DNA of 64,000 nt. Origin: Schizochytrium sp. CCTCC M209059 (taxonomy: Eukaryota > Sar > Bigyra > Thraustochytrida > Thraustochytriidae). This document shows, one piece after another, positions 1-9,732 of this stretch (its first letter is position 1; every line of letters starts with the position of its first letter). The DNA is taken from positions 846,399-910,398 of the forward strand of contig KN805374.1 in NCBI GenBank assembly GCA_000818945.1. Reading direction: 5' to 3'. Under the pieces are notes generated by a model. It did no database searches. It worked only from the letters and a program-made list of their open reading frames with translations, and was not told where the DNA came from. The translations under genes were made by a program, and so were the position numbers.

Positions 1-802
1 TTGCCTTCGCCTCGAGAATTGTCGCCTATGCGCTTTTGCCAGACCAAGAGATTCCACTCCCCCAGTTGCCCGTTACAACCCGAACGAACTTTGAACCATC
101 ATCGTGTCTTCAAAGTCACTATAGGCCTAAACTTTGAAATAAAAACAAAAGTAAGTAGGCCCGGGCCTACCAGTCGTGCCGACCTCGACCATCAATCGTG
201 CGTTGACATTTGGAATCGCTCTTACAGGAACGTCTGAAAGACTTTGCAGTGTGCATCTTTAAACCACGGACCGATCCAACCCATCTATTAAAAAAAAGAA
301 AAAAGAAAAAAAAAAGAACAAAGATCAGCCAAATCATCATCAATCACTCCTTCGCATCCTGGCTATACCGGGACTAGGCTAGGGCCTAGGCCTACTTCGC
401 GGGTATGATGATCGCCTGATTCATCCGCCTACGAACGACAGCGACCGTGCTGACTCCCACCTCGCCTTGCGGTCCCCGAGGAGAAAGACCGACTAATGGA
501 CGGACGCCTGATCGAACAGGGAACTGCGGAATTGTGTAGAAAGAAAAGATCGATCTTCAATGAGCCGCTCATGGGCTGCAGCTGCGATGGCGGGAGGGCG
601 TTCGGGATCCTGGCTCGGCAGAACGAAAACGCGCCTGCAGTACACCGAGTGGAGCGTCAAGCGCCGAGCCGGCCGCGAGCGGACCAGGAACGCGACTGCG
701 TCTCGCCGCGCGCGGTGCACCCCCGCGCAGGCGGAGGCCTGCGACTGGGACTGAGAGTGGGGACTCGGCGTGGAACTGGAACTGTCGAGTCGAGCGCGCA
801 AG
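1..802. other. 5' flank, no gene seen
   Basis: No convincing coding region. The stretch holds three AGGCCTA-type palindromic motifs (121-130, a perfect 16-base palindrome at 155-170, and 382-394) and an A/G-rich run near 289-321. The last 300 bases are probably promoter and 5' UTR of the dehydrogenase that starts at 803. The open frame at the left edge begins with TTG and has no recognisable protein character. Confidence 0.6.
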
Positions 803-1813
803 ATGGCATCGCAACTGGGAGACTTCCAGCCCAAGTGGTTCCCTGACTTTGCGGAGAAGCTGCCCCGCGTGGAAGGCAAGGTCTTTGTTGTCACGGGCAC
901 GACTTCCGGCACGGGCTTTACGGCCGCGAAGACAGTCGTGGAAAAAGGCGGCACGCTCGTCGCACTCAATAGACCCTCAGAGCGCGCCACCGCTGCCCTC
1001 CAAAAGCTCAAGGAGATCCCGGAGGCAAGCGACCGCGTTCATGGCGTAGATTGCGACCTGCAATCTTTTGCCTCCGTGCGCGAGGCCGCAGCCAAAGTGC
1101 GCGAGAGCTTTCCGGAGGTGCACTGCCTTGCCAACAATGCGGGCATCATGGCGACTCCCGACCGCGCCACCGAGGACGGCTTTGACGAACAGATGCAAAC
1201 AAACCATTTGTCGCACTTTCTACTCGTAAAGGAACTGATGCCGTGTCTTTTGGCGAGCGCCGCCAAAACGGGCGAAGATGCCCGCATTGTGAACCACTCA
1301 AGTGGCGCGCGCAAGAGAACCCAGGTTCTCGAGGAGAAATACTTTGGCAAAAACGGAGGAAATCTCGGCGGGGATGAGGTCTCCAATATGGCGGGCGCAC
1401 CCTTTACGCGCTATGCGCAGACAAAACTCGCCAACTCGGTGTTCACGCATGCGCTGGCGGACCGTCTCGAGGCCGCCAAGCTTCCCGTCAAGGTATTCTC
1501 CTGCCATCCGGGCGCAAGTGCCACGAGCCTCGCCAATCATCTCGACATCAACTCTCTCTCAAGCTTTAAATTTTTCTTCTTCAAGATGATCCTTCAAAGC
1601 GCTGATGATGGCGCCATGGGACTTGTCAAGTGCATGATGGATCCCTCTGTCACTTCCCGGGGCATGTATGGCCCCAACGGCTGGTTCCAGACCTTTTACG
1701 GACCTGCCGAGTACACCAAGCCGCTTGACAGTGAGACAGACCAGGCTAACAAGGACCTGCTCTGGCGCGCAAGCGAGCAAGCCATTGGCGAAACCTTTAC
1801 TATCTCCCAGTAG
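803..1813 (+). CDS. Short-chain dehydrogenase/reductase (retinol dehydrogenase-like)
   Basis: A 336-residue NAD(P)-dependent oxidoreductase of the SDR superfamily. Visible motifs in order are the Rossmann glycine motif TGTTSGTG (31-38), NNAG (111-114), the catalytic serine region NHSSG (164-168) and the active-site YAQTK (Y204, K208). The order and spacing suit the RDH/WWOX-like group of SDRs that act on lipid aldehydes, alcohols or porphyrin-type substrates; the substrate cannot be read from sequence. An insertion of about 25 residues lies between the catalytic Ser and Tyr, as in protochlorophyllide-reductase-like and RDH-like members. The frame continues upstream, but only through a GTG at 770, so the ATG at 803 is the start. 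No signal peptide or clear membrane segment is seen. A cytosolic or peripheral location is inferred. The next gene runs the same way. Confidence 0.9.
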   Translation: MASQLGDFQPKWFPDFAEKLPRVEGKVFVVTGTTSGTGFTAAKTVVEKGGTLVALNRPSERATAALQKLKEIPEASDRVHGVDCDLQSFASVREAAAKVRESFPEVHCLANNAGIMATPDRATEDGFDEQMQTNHLSHFLLVKELMPCLLASAAKTGEDARIVNHSSGARKRTQVLEEKYFGKNGGNLGGDEVSNMAGAPFTRYAQTKLANSVFTHALADRLEAAKLPVKVFSCHPGASATSLANHLDINSLSSFKFFFFKMILQSADDGAMGLVKCMMDPSVTSRGMYGPNGWFQTFYGPAEYTKPLDSETDQANKDLLWRASEQAIGETFTISQ

Positions 1814-2120
1814 GCCTCGACCGGGCCAACACGAATTTGCTCGTGAGTAAATAATATAATCTTGTTCCCTTCCTTTCCTTCCTTTCCTTCCCGTTCCTTC
1901 TCCCTATAAAATAAAGAAAAGATCCAAATCTGAACTCTCCGTGCGTAGCAAGAAAGCAAACTAGCAAGAAAGCAAACTAGCAAACTAGCAAACAAGCAGA
2001 ACTTCAAACGAGAGACAAGACAGACACCGCGCGCGCGTGCGCGAGCCACTTGTCCCTTTAGCGCCCCGCGCAAGACTAGAAATCATACGAGCCTCGGAGA
2101 ATATAGAAAGGCGAGCAAGC
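1814..2120. other. Spacer with simple repeats between two + genes
   Basis: About 300 bases between the dehydrogenase stop and the aminopeptidase ATG. It holds an imperfect CCTTT-type pentanucleotide tract (about 1865-1893) and a short minisatellite at 1947-1998 with a 16-base unit AGCAAGAAAGCAAACT present twice and then truncated. It presumably contains the 3' end of one transcript and the promoter of the next. Confidence 0.55.
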
Positions 2121-3704
2121 ATGTCGGGGCCTTCGCTGCGCGCGGCCAACGGCGGCGTTCCCGCCAAGCTCCAATTCTTCGACGCAAGCGCCGACGCCGT
2201 TGCGCCAACGCCAACGACACCCGTGGTCGTTGTCACGTACGCGGGCAACGGCCTTGCCAACGTCCCTGCGCAACTCGAGGCAGCGCTCTCGACGCAAGGT
2301 CTCGAGGCACTGCGGCACCTTGCTAGCAACGTGGCCAAGCCGTCGCGCGACGCTGCCAAAAAGTTCGAGACCCACGTCAAGATCTCAGAAAACGAATGGC
2401 AGCGCATCGCACTTTGCGTGCTTCCCTCGCATCGTCCTTCTCGCCACGCTGCCAAGGGCCACCCTCATGCACTCGCTGACATTGTCGGGTCCGCTGCCGG
2501 CGGCGGAGATGCGGCCATCTTCCTCTTGCTCAAGGATCCGCAGGAAGAATCCTTTGCCGCATGTTGCGCTGTCGCGCGCGCTTTCCCCACGTACTCTTTG
2601 AAGTCATCCGATGTGCAAAAATCCGAGAAAGCTTCCTCCTCGCCCACCGAGGTTCGCATTTTTGTCGATGTACAGGGGAATTTGTTCAGCGTGGGCCAAG
2701 GTACCGTCGGCCCGAAGGAGATGAACTTTGTGGCTGCAATGATTCAAGAATCGGCAGCGCTAGTGGACATGCCGACCAACATTCTCCAGGTCACATCATA
2801 CGTAAAGCGAATCGAAGAACTCGTCTCACAGACGGGTCTCCCCATCGAGGTCAAAGTCATTCAAGGTGAAGAACTCTGCACACAAAGCTTTGGCGGAATT
2901 TACGGCGTCGGAAAGGCCGCGGAGAACCCACCCGCGCTCGTCATCCTCTCTCACAAGCCGGAAACCAAGTCTTCGGCCTCGGTGTGTCTCATTGGCAAGG
3001 GTATCGTCTACGACACCGGTGGTCTCTCCATCAAATCCAAGACTGGAATGCCTGGCATGAAGCGCGATATGGGCGGCAGCGCTGGTTGCCTTGGTGGGTT
3101 TTTGGCGCTTGTGAACGCGGGTGGCATTGGCCAAGAAATGCATTGCCTTTTGGCCCTCGCGGAGAACTCGGTGGCTTCGAATGCGACTCGACCTGACGAT
3201 GTCCATACCTTCTACTCCGGGAAGACAGTCGAGATCAACAATACCGACGCCGAGGGCCGCCTTGTGATGGCTGATGCCCTCGCGTATGCCGTGAAGCATC
3301 TCAATCCCGAACTTCTCATCAACATGGCCACGCTCACAGGCGCGCAAAGCTCCGCAACGGGACTCAAGCACGCTGCAGTCTTTACGAATCTTGACGAGGT
3401 AGAGGCCTTGGCCGTGCAAGCTGGCCAGCGCAGCGGAGATCTCGTCCACCCGCTCCCTTACACGCCGGAGTTCTTCCGTGGGGAGTTCAAGTCTGAGATT
3501 GCGGATATGAAGAATTCACAAAAGAACCGATCAAATGCTGGCTGCGCGGCACCTGCGACGTTCCTGAGCAATCACATTGAGCCTTATCTTGACCAGAACA
3601 AGGCCTGGCTCCACATTGACATGGCGTCTCCCGCGGAGAACAAGGGCAAGGCCACAGGATACGGTGTTGCGCTTCTCTTTACTTTGCTCAAATCGCGCAT
3701 GTAG
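2121..3704 (+). CDS. NPEPL1: M17 leucyl aminopeptidase family, NPEPL1-type
   Basis: A 527-residue metallo-aminopeptidase of family M17, which removes N-terminal residues using two metal ions. The C-terminal catalytic domain carries the metal-site segment VYDTGGLSIK followed by MPGMKRDMGG, and the family signature NTDAEGRL (374-381). The phrases FGGIYGVGKAA, LSHKP and ATRPDDVHTFYSGKTVEINN match the NPEPL1 branch more closely than bacterial PepA or plant LAP. The N-terminal 170 residues are the more variable macro-like domain. The start is the ATG at 2121; the frame extends to 2037 only through GTG. It is probably cytosolic, since no targeting signal is seen. The usual length of this branch is about 520 residues, so it looks complete. 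Confidence 0.94.
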   Translation: MSGPSLRAANGGVPAKLQFFDASADAVAPTPTTPVVVVTYAGNGLANVPAQLEAALSTQGLEALRHLASNVAKPSRDAAKKFETHVKISENEWQRIALCVLPSHRPSRHAAKGHPHALADIVGSAAGGGDAAIFLLLKDPQEESFAACCAVARAFPTYSLKSSDVQKSEKASSSPTEVRIFVDVQGNLFSVGQGTVGPKEMNFVAAMIQESAALVDMPTNILQVTSYVKRIEELVSQTGLPIEVKVIQGEELCTQSFGGIYGVGKAAENPPALVILSHKPETKSSASVCLIGKGIVYDTGGLSIKSKTGMPGMKRDMGGSAGCLGGFLALVNAGGIGQEMHCLLALAENSVASNATRPDDVHTFYSGKTVEINNTDAEGRLVMADALAYAVKHLNPELLINMATLTGAQSSATGLKHAAVFTNLDEVEALAVQAGQRSGDLVHPLPYTPEFFRGEFKSEIADMKNSQKNRSNAGCAAPATFLSNHIEPYLDQNKAWLHIDMASPAENKGKATGYGVALLFTLLKSRM

Positions 3705-3891
3705 ACCCAGAGTCCGAGCAGCGGATATCATACTTCCACTTCGCGAAACCTTTTGTCTCGTATCCGCCGACTTGCCATTGGTCTCGTCGGATACAGAGCA
3801 ATTCGCCAATGTCATGCGTACCTGCCGGTCCGCTCACCATAAATCGGATGGAGGAAAGTCTAAAGTGGATGGTCGTCGTCGTCGTCGTCTT

Positions 3892-3928
3892 CAGCAACAG
3901 CAACAGCAGCAGCAGCAGCAGCAGCAGG
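3892..3928 (+). repeat. CAG/CAA trinucleotide tract
   Basis: About twelve consecutive CAG or CAA units about 190 bases past the aminopeptidase stop codon, so probably in its 3' UTR or just beyond. It directly follows a GTC trinucleotide run. Confidence 0.85.
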
Positions 3929-4039
3929 AGAAAAAAGAAATATACAAGCGATTTTTGTTTGAAGGGGTCGGGTGCATCTTTGAATCCGATATTTGGCTCA
4001 ATGTGAGCGCATTGGTTCCCAGCAATTGGTGTGTGCGGG

Positions 4040-4040
<1 letters not shown>

Positions 4041-4067
<27 letters not shown>
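4041..4067 (+). repeat. (TG)13 dinucleotide microsatellite
   Basis: Thirteen TG dinucleotides in the convergent intergenic region. Confidence 0.9.
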
Positions 4068-4071
<4 letters not shown>

Positions 4072-4455
4072 GGCAAGTAAAGCATCCGTTGCCGCCGGGA
4101 AAGGCAGAGCAGAGTTTCGAATGTCTTGCGTCATAAGTAAGGAGCTTGATCGTGTCCTTCACTGTAAAATTGAGGCAGGAAACAAAAAGACTTTTCGCGC
4201 GCACGCATGCACGTGGTCTGCATAATTGCGTGCGTGTGCATTGTACTGCGGCGGGGCCGGATAGACTGGAGAATTCCACATGCGCGAATCGCGAGGAAGC
4301 CCGTACTTTCCATATTTTGGTGCGCAGAATAGAGAGAGAAAAGTAAAGCAAAGCCAAGTTCGCCCGCATCATGGCGGAATCTCGTGATGAAACCAAGTGG
4401 AGGAACCTCTGGAGTCAAGTCCTACGACTTGGTCCATCTATCCGGCCTTGGACCC

Positions 4456-5547
4456 TCAGCCAGAACGTTTGGCGCCATTTTCCTTGGCGCGACGAACGAT
4501 CTCCGCCTGCGTGAGCTTTCGCTTCACCGATGTCCGGGCAGGCATCTTGGGAACGATGACGGAGGCATCAGTCTGAGCATTTTGCTGCAGAATAGGCGGT
4601 TGCGCTTGGGGCTCCGGCCCATTTGCCATGGATGCAGCTGCATCTCGAATAATGGCCTGCACGCCGTCTGCAGGAATGCTGCCGAGAAGAGCCTGCACGG
4701 CCTTGGCTTGTGCGCTACCCCAGGTGACACCATCGTCTTCCGTCTTGGCGAGCTCCTTGAGCTCCTCAAGCTCGGTAAGACAGGCGTAAGCCTTTTGCGT
4801 CTGCTTGAACTGGGCAAAGTAGGCTCGAATACTGGGCTCCGCCTTGTCGACGGCATAGAACCCCTCGCGCGGAAACCTGTTAAAAAGCGCCCCGAGCACT
4901 TTGACCCCATGGGCCTCGAAGAAAGTGGCATTCAAATTGTACGAGTCGATGGCGTTGCCAACGCCCGACGGGCAAACCAGGACAACGGGCGCGCCAATGC
5001 GACGGGCCATGGCCGCATTCGAAAGTCCCACAATACTACCAACAGCAGGGTAGCCGACTCCATCGACCACGACAAGACGACGACCAGGCGTGCGTCTCAG
5101 TGCGCCGACCGCTTCTTCGATATCTTGAAGCATTTCTTCGCTTGTCTTGGTATTGCCGGCCAAGAATTCGCGCGTGAATCCACTCACATAGGTGACGGGC
5201 CCGGTAGGCGCCTCGATGCCGTGCTTCAAGGCGTATCTTGTCACGAGCTGTACCGCCTCACACTGCGTGGCGGGCTTGATGTAGGCTAGTTCGTGGGCTG
5301 CATAGCCGAGTTTTTCGTGCAGCGTTGCGAGAAGACCCAGACACGTCGAGGACTTTCCTACTTGCGAGCGGTCTCCAGACACGAAAATGAGGTCAGCAGG
5401 TTTCGCCTGGACGCCCGCGCCGCGATCGCCGCCGCCGCCGCCGAGGCGGGCCACCTCGGACCTCGCCGCCAGTTCTCGGACCCATGAAGTGCCGGAAAAG
5501 ACGCGCGGCGTCGCCTCGGGCGTGGCTGCCGGCCCGGCGTCTCCCAT
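4456..5547 (-). CDS. P-loop NTPase, dethiobiotin-synthetase (BioD)-like domain protein
   Basis: A 363-residue protein whose central part is a SIMIBI-type P-loop ATPase resembling dethiobiotin synthetase and the N-terminal domain of long phosphotransacetylases. Visible are the P-loop SGDRSQVGKSS (57-67), YIKPATQ just after it, and a Walker-B-like RRLVVVDGVGYP. No acetyltransferase or BioA partner domain is fused. The C-terminal 60 residues are low in structure and end in a basic tail (KRKLTQAEIVRRAKENGAKR). The start is a judgement: ATG at 5547 has G at -3 and +4. The frame also reaches an ATG at 5829, but the extra 94 residues look like translated UTR from an AT-rich and then CpG-rich leader. 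Biotin synthesis is possible but unproven; a regulator of unknown function is as likely. Confidence 0.72.
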   Translation of the reverse strand: MGDAGPAATPEATPRVFSGTSWVRELAARSEVARLGGGGGDRGAGVQAKPADLIFVSGDRSQVGKSSTCLGLLATLHEKLGYAAHELAYIKPATQCEAVQLVTRYALKHGIEAPTGPVTYVSGFTREFLAGNTKTSEEMLQDIEEAVGALRRTPGRRLVVVDGVGYPAVGSIVGLSNAAMARRIGAPVVLVCPSGVGNAIDSYNLNATFFEAHGVKVLGALFNRFPREGFYAVDKAEPSIRAYFAQFKQTQKAYACLTELEELKELAKTEDDGVTWGSAQAKAVQALLGSIPADGVQAIIRDAAASMANGPEPQAQPPILQQNAQTDASVIVPKMPARTSVKRKLTQAEIVRRAKENGAKRSG

Positions 5548-6735
5548 TGCGCGACCTGCGTGCGCGCGCCCGTACTTCGCGTCCACCTCCCCGCGCCGCG
5601 CACGGCGGCTCGCGAGGAGTTGGGGGGTCGCCGCGCGGTCGACCGGAGTCCGCTCTTTGTCGCCTCCCCTCCCCCGAGTGGCCCAAGAAATGAAATATAA
5701 AAATGGAAACTCGGATTGGATTTCCTTTCTTTCCTCAAAGGGAGGCCAAGTCGCGTTACTATCGAGCCACAGCGAACTCTGAGAGAACCGCAGCTGAACG
5801 AGCTTGCGAGCTGCCTCGCGAGAGATCATACTTCATTCATTCATACGAGGCCTACACGTCAGCTTTGGCGGAGAAAACTTTAGTCTTTTCTTTGTATTGC
5901 TGGATGGTCTTCAGGTTGCACTAATCGTGCAAAGGAGGAGTCCTGCAACCACAGAACTTCGAGCAACGAAATCTCAAAAGTTCTCAGGCTGCTGCTCTTG
6001 ACCGACCTTGGTCTCATTTGCAAGAACCACATCGTTCTTTTTGTTTGTGTGCAGTGCAGTGCATTGCATTGCATTGACCACTCCTCGCCATAGTCGGTCG
6101 CATAACAAGATCGCCGCCAGAGCATTGAAGAACTTCCCTGCCCATTTGAGGGAGAAAAGCAGACAAGGAGTAACGCAACAACGTAAGAGCGATGATTCAG
6201 GAAAAAAAATCGTTGAGCAGCTGGTTTTTCACGGTGAGCATTATTGCGATTCCAAAACTCAAGGAAGAGCCCTGGAAACAGCGCCGTCCCAGGTATGAGA
6301 CGGGGTTAGTAGGTGGGTGGGTGGGTAGTAGTCGTAAAGTAAGAGAAAGTTTGCTTGCCAAGCGAGTGCGCGGGGTCGGATCGTACGCCATGTATAATAT
6401 ACCTCTTGCAGGAGGCGGCGTAGGCATATTTGGGGAAAAAGGCGAACGGGCTCTTCGAGGTGCGCATCCTTCCACAAGCTTGCAGCAGCACGAGTCAGTC
6501 TGTCGCGCCGGACCTGCCGCCCGCGCGCACCATGACCGAGGCAAAACATGTGCCGGCGACCGAACGAAGATCAATCAATCAATCAATCAATCAATCACCG
6601 ACATCACCATCACCACACTTGCATATTGGAATGGTAAAGATGTGGGAAAGCGAATCGAGTCGTCAGTAATTGATTGATACCTTCGCCGGCGGGCACTGCG
6701 ACCTCGGTCAAGGGCTGGACGTCAGTGTGCGCCGT
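5548..6735. other. Intergenic region between two - genes
   Basis: Holds the promoter and leader of the BioD-like gene and the 3' flank of the cyclin gene. Repeats seen: GCAGT/GCATT pentanucleotide tract (6051-6076), GTGG-rich run (about 6312-6328) and (AATC)7 (6570-6597). An AGGCCTA motif lies near 5849, about 300 bases upstream of the BioD-like ATG. No gene recognised. Confidence 0.55.
6570..6597 (+). repeat. (AATC)7 tetranucleotide microsatellite
   Basis: Seven uninterrupted tetranucleotide units about 140 bases past the cyclin stop codon on the opposite strand. Confidence 0.9.
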
Positions 6736-7908
6736 CTACACGAGCTCGATGGTAGAGACGTGCATGTACTTGGACGACGAGTACTTTTTGTTGACCGCCT
6801 GCAGGTAGTTCTTCTGGTTCGTGCTGTAGAGCGTCTTCATGGTGGACATGCACTCTTCGATGTCTTCGGGTCCGTAGCCGGCGTGGCGCGTGAGCGTATG
6901 GCCCCACGACTTGCGGCTGTCCGTGAGGGACTGGGCAATGTACAATGCGGCAGCAGCCACCAGCGATGGGCGAAAGGTGAGCATGCGGTACTCTTGCAGA
7001 GATCGCTCAACGAGGTACGTGGCAAAGTGCTGAGTTTTGGCGCTTGAGCATGCGACCTTCATGAAGCGGCGCAAAAAGGTGTACGGAGATGGAGTGGTGA
7101 GGTGGAAGTCGAGGACATTAAGCATAACGCCCTCCATCTTGAGGAGCTCCTCGGCGGTAAATGCCTTGTCCGACATGGAGACAAAGTCGGGGGCCTCTGG
7201 AGCGTAGATCTCCTCGTACTTGGACGCGAGCAGCATGGCGGCGCAGCCCACAAGCTGCAACTTGCGCCGTGGGACAACCTTGCGCTCGAGGAAGCGGTCG
7301 AGAAGGTTGACAGTCAGGTACAGGGTCTGCGGCAGGAGCTCAAACTTGACGTGGACCTGGACGAGCCAGTCGATGAGAAGCGCGCGCATCTTCTCGTTGA
7401 TGTCGGTCTGCGTGGACATATAGTCCGGTCCGGCCAGGTACTTTGTTTCTACCTTGCGGTAGTGGCTGTAAATGTCACCAACATACTCTGCGGCGTACTT
7501 GGGGTTGCTAAGATCGTTCTCGTCGGCAATGTCGATGTTGGTGGCCGGAACACGGTGCGTGTGGTTGTTACTCTTTTCGGGGCCCGGGGTGGCCATTTCC
7601 ATCTTGCTGCTGGTGTCATCTTCAAAGTTGGTTGGGCTGTGGTTCTTCTCCAAGAAACGAGCTGGCTTTTCCTTTTCTTCGACGGCGACCGAGAATGGCT
7701 TGGCGACCGTGTGCTGCTTCTTGGTGCCCTTGTCGCCAAAGCCGACACCGAGGCTGCGATTGGAAATATCGCCAAGAGCGGCGCGCGGGCCCTTGGCACC
7801 GCGCTTGAGGTTATCCTTGCCGTGCATGTTATTGTTGACACCGCCGACGTTGCTGGGCATCGGGTTTGACGACCGCAGCGAGCCCTGCCATGACGAAACG
7901 CGGCTCAT
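6736..7908 (-). CDS. G2/mitotic-specific cyclin B
   Basis: A 390-residue B-type cyclin, the regulatory partner of a mitotic CDK. The N-terminal 130 residues are disordered and contain a textbook destruction box RAALGDISN (42-50), the signal for APC/C ubiquitination at anaphase. The cyclin box begins around residue 165 with MRALLIDWLVQVH and continues through LYLTVNLLDRFL and GCAAMLLASKYEEIYAPE. The second cyclin fold contains TPYTFLRRF-like PSPYTFLRRFMK, then AAAALYIAQSL. Length and order match animal and plant cyclin B. The ATG at 7908 opens the protein with MSRVSSW. It is expected to be cell-cycle regulated, but I can point to no specific promoter element. Confidence 0.96.
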   Translation of the reverse strand: MSRVSSWQGSLRSSNPMPSNVGGVNNNMHGKDNLKRGAKGPRAALGDISNRSLGVGFGDKGTKKQHTVAKPFSVAVEEKEKPARFLEKNHSPTNFEDDTSSKMEMATPGPEKSNNHTHRVPATNIDIADENDLSNPKYAAEYVGDIYSHYRKVETKYLAGPDYMSTQTDINEKMRALLIDWLVQVHVKFELLPQTLYLTVNLLDRFLERKVVPRRKLQLVGCAAMLLASKYEEIYAPEAPDFVSMSDKAFTAEELLKMEGVMLNVLDFHLTTPSPYTFLRRFMKVACSSAKTQHFATYLVERSLQEYRMLTFRPSLVAAAALYIAQSLTDSRKSWGHTLTRHAGYGPEDIEECMSTMKTLYSTNQKNYLQAVNKKYSSSKYMHVSTIELV

Positions 7909-9732
7909 TTTTCTCTGTGTGGATGAATGTGTTTGCTTTCGCTTTGCTTTCGCTTTACTTTGCTTTGCTTTGCCGGACGCTGCAACTCTCGCTGTCTCGC
8001 CGAGCCGCTTACGGTTACGCCAAAGATCCTCCGAGCAGACGTTCGTTCGTTTACCTTTGACCGATCTGATGGATCGGTAACGCAGCAGTCGCTCGCGCTC
8101 GCTTGTTCACGTCAGACTCGAAGGTCCGTCCGTCCGACTGTCGTCAAGCGATGCTATTTGTGATTTGACCGTGCGCGTTGATTGATTGTTTGGTTTCTCC
8201 GGCTGGTCGTTTAGTTGTTTGCTTGTTGCTTCGTTTGCGGCCGGCCCCGTTCCCTTGGTATCGGGCCCGAGGTTTGTCTCAGGCTTCTCGCGCCGCGCGA
8301 GGTCGATTCCGTGGCTCGAGGTCCTCGCTCTCGCGCGTGACTTCGGCTCGCTGCGCTCTGCTCTGTTCTGCTCCGCTCCGCTGCGCCGCACCTCGCTTCG
8401 CTTCGCTCGACTCTGCTCTGCTCTCGCGTCGCGGTCGAAGACTCGGCTGATCTCGGACTGCTGTCGCCTCCAAATTGCTCGACTTGGGCGCGCTGTGCAA
8501 AGTCGGTTTTACGCGCTGCCACTGTGGTTTTTCCTGTTTTCTGAGTGTCTCCTCGAAAGTCTACTTCGTCCCATGCAGAGCCGCTCGAGCTGCTCAAACC
8601 GCTCAAGAGCCGCGGGAAAGTCGCGGGAAAGCCGCGCAAAAGCCGCGCAAAAGCAGTGCAAACTCGGCAGAGAAGAGCAGCGCAGCGCAGTGCGGAGCGG
8701 AGCGAGGCGCCGCGCGCGGCTTGGCGCGGCCTTGCGCGCTGGTTGGCGCCGCGGTCGTTTCCCTTCCCCAGCGGCGGCCGTTTCTCACGCGGGAACTCCC
8801 AAGCCGACCCCGTACGCCGCCTCCGTGCGCCGCGCGCGCTTCCCACGTGTAGGTACGCAAGCAGGCGTGAACCGGGGGGCCCCCGCGGTTCGCATTTGAA
8901 ATTTCGAAATCGCACCCAGACTACCCCCCGCGCGCACGGCCCGTTACGTGCGGGGCGGTGACGGTTAGGTTCGAGGCGCTGCGACATGAACGAGTGAATG
9001 CGCGAATTCATGCATGGATGCTTGGATGCATGCATGCATGCATGCATGGATGAAAGAACGAATGGATGCGTGAGTGAAAGCACGCTTGGAGAACTCGGCT
9101 GCAGCGACTGGCCCGAGCGCTTCGCAGTCGCGTGCGCCTCGCCCGGTCCGCCGGATAGATCGATCCGTCCATGACACTACTCACCGTGACACACACCCAG
9201 GCGAGAATGCCGGGATGCAGAGCGATCGCACGCGGGGGTCACATGCGCAGAGTACGCACGCGCTTCTCCTTCTTACGTACGTACAAGGGTGGCGAAACGC
9301 CGCGCACTGTGCGAGAGAGGGAGAGGGAGAGAGAGAGAGAGAGGGAGGGAGGGAGGAGAGTCGCGGCAGCGGAGCGAGACAGGGAGAGGGAGAAAGGGAC
9401 GCCGGCGAGGACGTGGGCGAGGACAAGCGAGCGGTTCCGGCTTGGGGACAAGGAGATTTTCTTTTTAGGAAAAAAAAAAACTGTGTGGGTGGTGTCAGGC
9501 AGCCACCTAAACAAGCGAGCGAGGCGGGATGTAGAATTTTTGTCTGCTCGGCGCTTTGATTGAAACTATGAAGAGCCTGGAAGAGATCAAATTAGGTCTA
9601 CCGTGCCTTGTAATGGAAAAAACAAACAATCAAACAAAAACGAAAAAAAGTCAAAGCTCTGCAAGGAAAGGAATACCGCAAGGAAAGAAAATGAAAGAAA
9701 AAGGGATAAAAACAAAAGTGACACAAAGCACA
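7909..9732. other. Gene-free region rich in short repeats
   Basis: Upstream of the cyclin ATG on the - strand. It contains TTTGC/CTTTG pentanucleotide tracts (about 7931-7975), CTCTG/GCTCC/GCTTC tracts (about 8345-8430), a GATG/CATG tract (about 8996-9063), a GA-rich run (about 9310-9358) and a poly-A (about 9470-9480). Long overlapping open frames on both strands are a by-product of stop-free repeats and high GC. No protein or RNA gene recognised. Confidence 0.55.
8996..9063 (+). repeat. GATG/CATG tetranucleotide tract
   Basis: Imperfect run of ATGC, CATG and GATG units including a stretch of alternating GCATGCATG, which is self-complementary. Confidence 0.75.

Larger units (their letters stand above)
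3705..4455. other. Convergent 3' flanks with microsatellites
   Basis: Region between two stop codons of converging genes. It contains a GTC run (about 3871-3889), a CAG/CAA tract (3892-3928) and a (TG)13 run (4041-4067). The open frames here exist only because these repeats have no stops. No RNA gene or conserved protein was recognised. Confidence 0.6.

Noticed and set aside
1..237. Open frame at the left edge
   Set aside because: Starts with TTG and has no protein-like pattern; contains the AGGCCTA palindromes instead.
5548..5829. 94-residue N-terminal extension of the BioD-like protein from an ATG at 5829
   Set aside because: Possible but unlikely: composition changes sharply and includes an AT-rich leader-like stretch; the ATG at 5547 has the better context.
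8186..9083. 237- and 290-codon frames on opposite strands
   Set aside because: Composition-driven; the sequence is CTCTG/GCTCC repeat and GATG repeat in translation.
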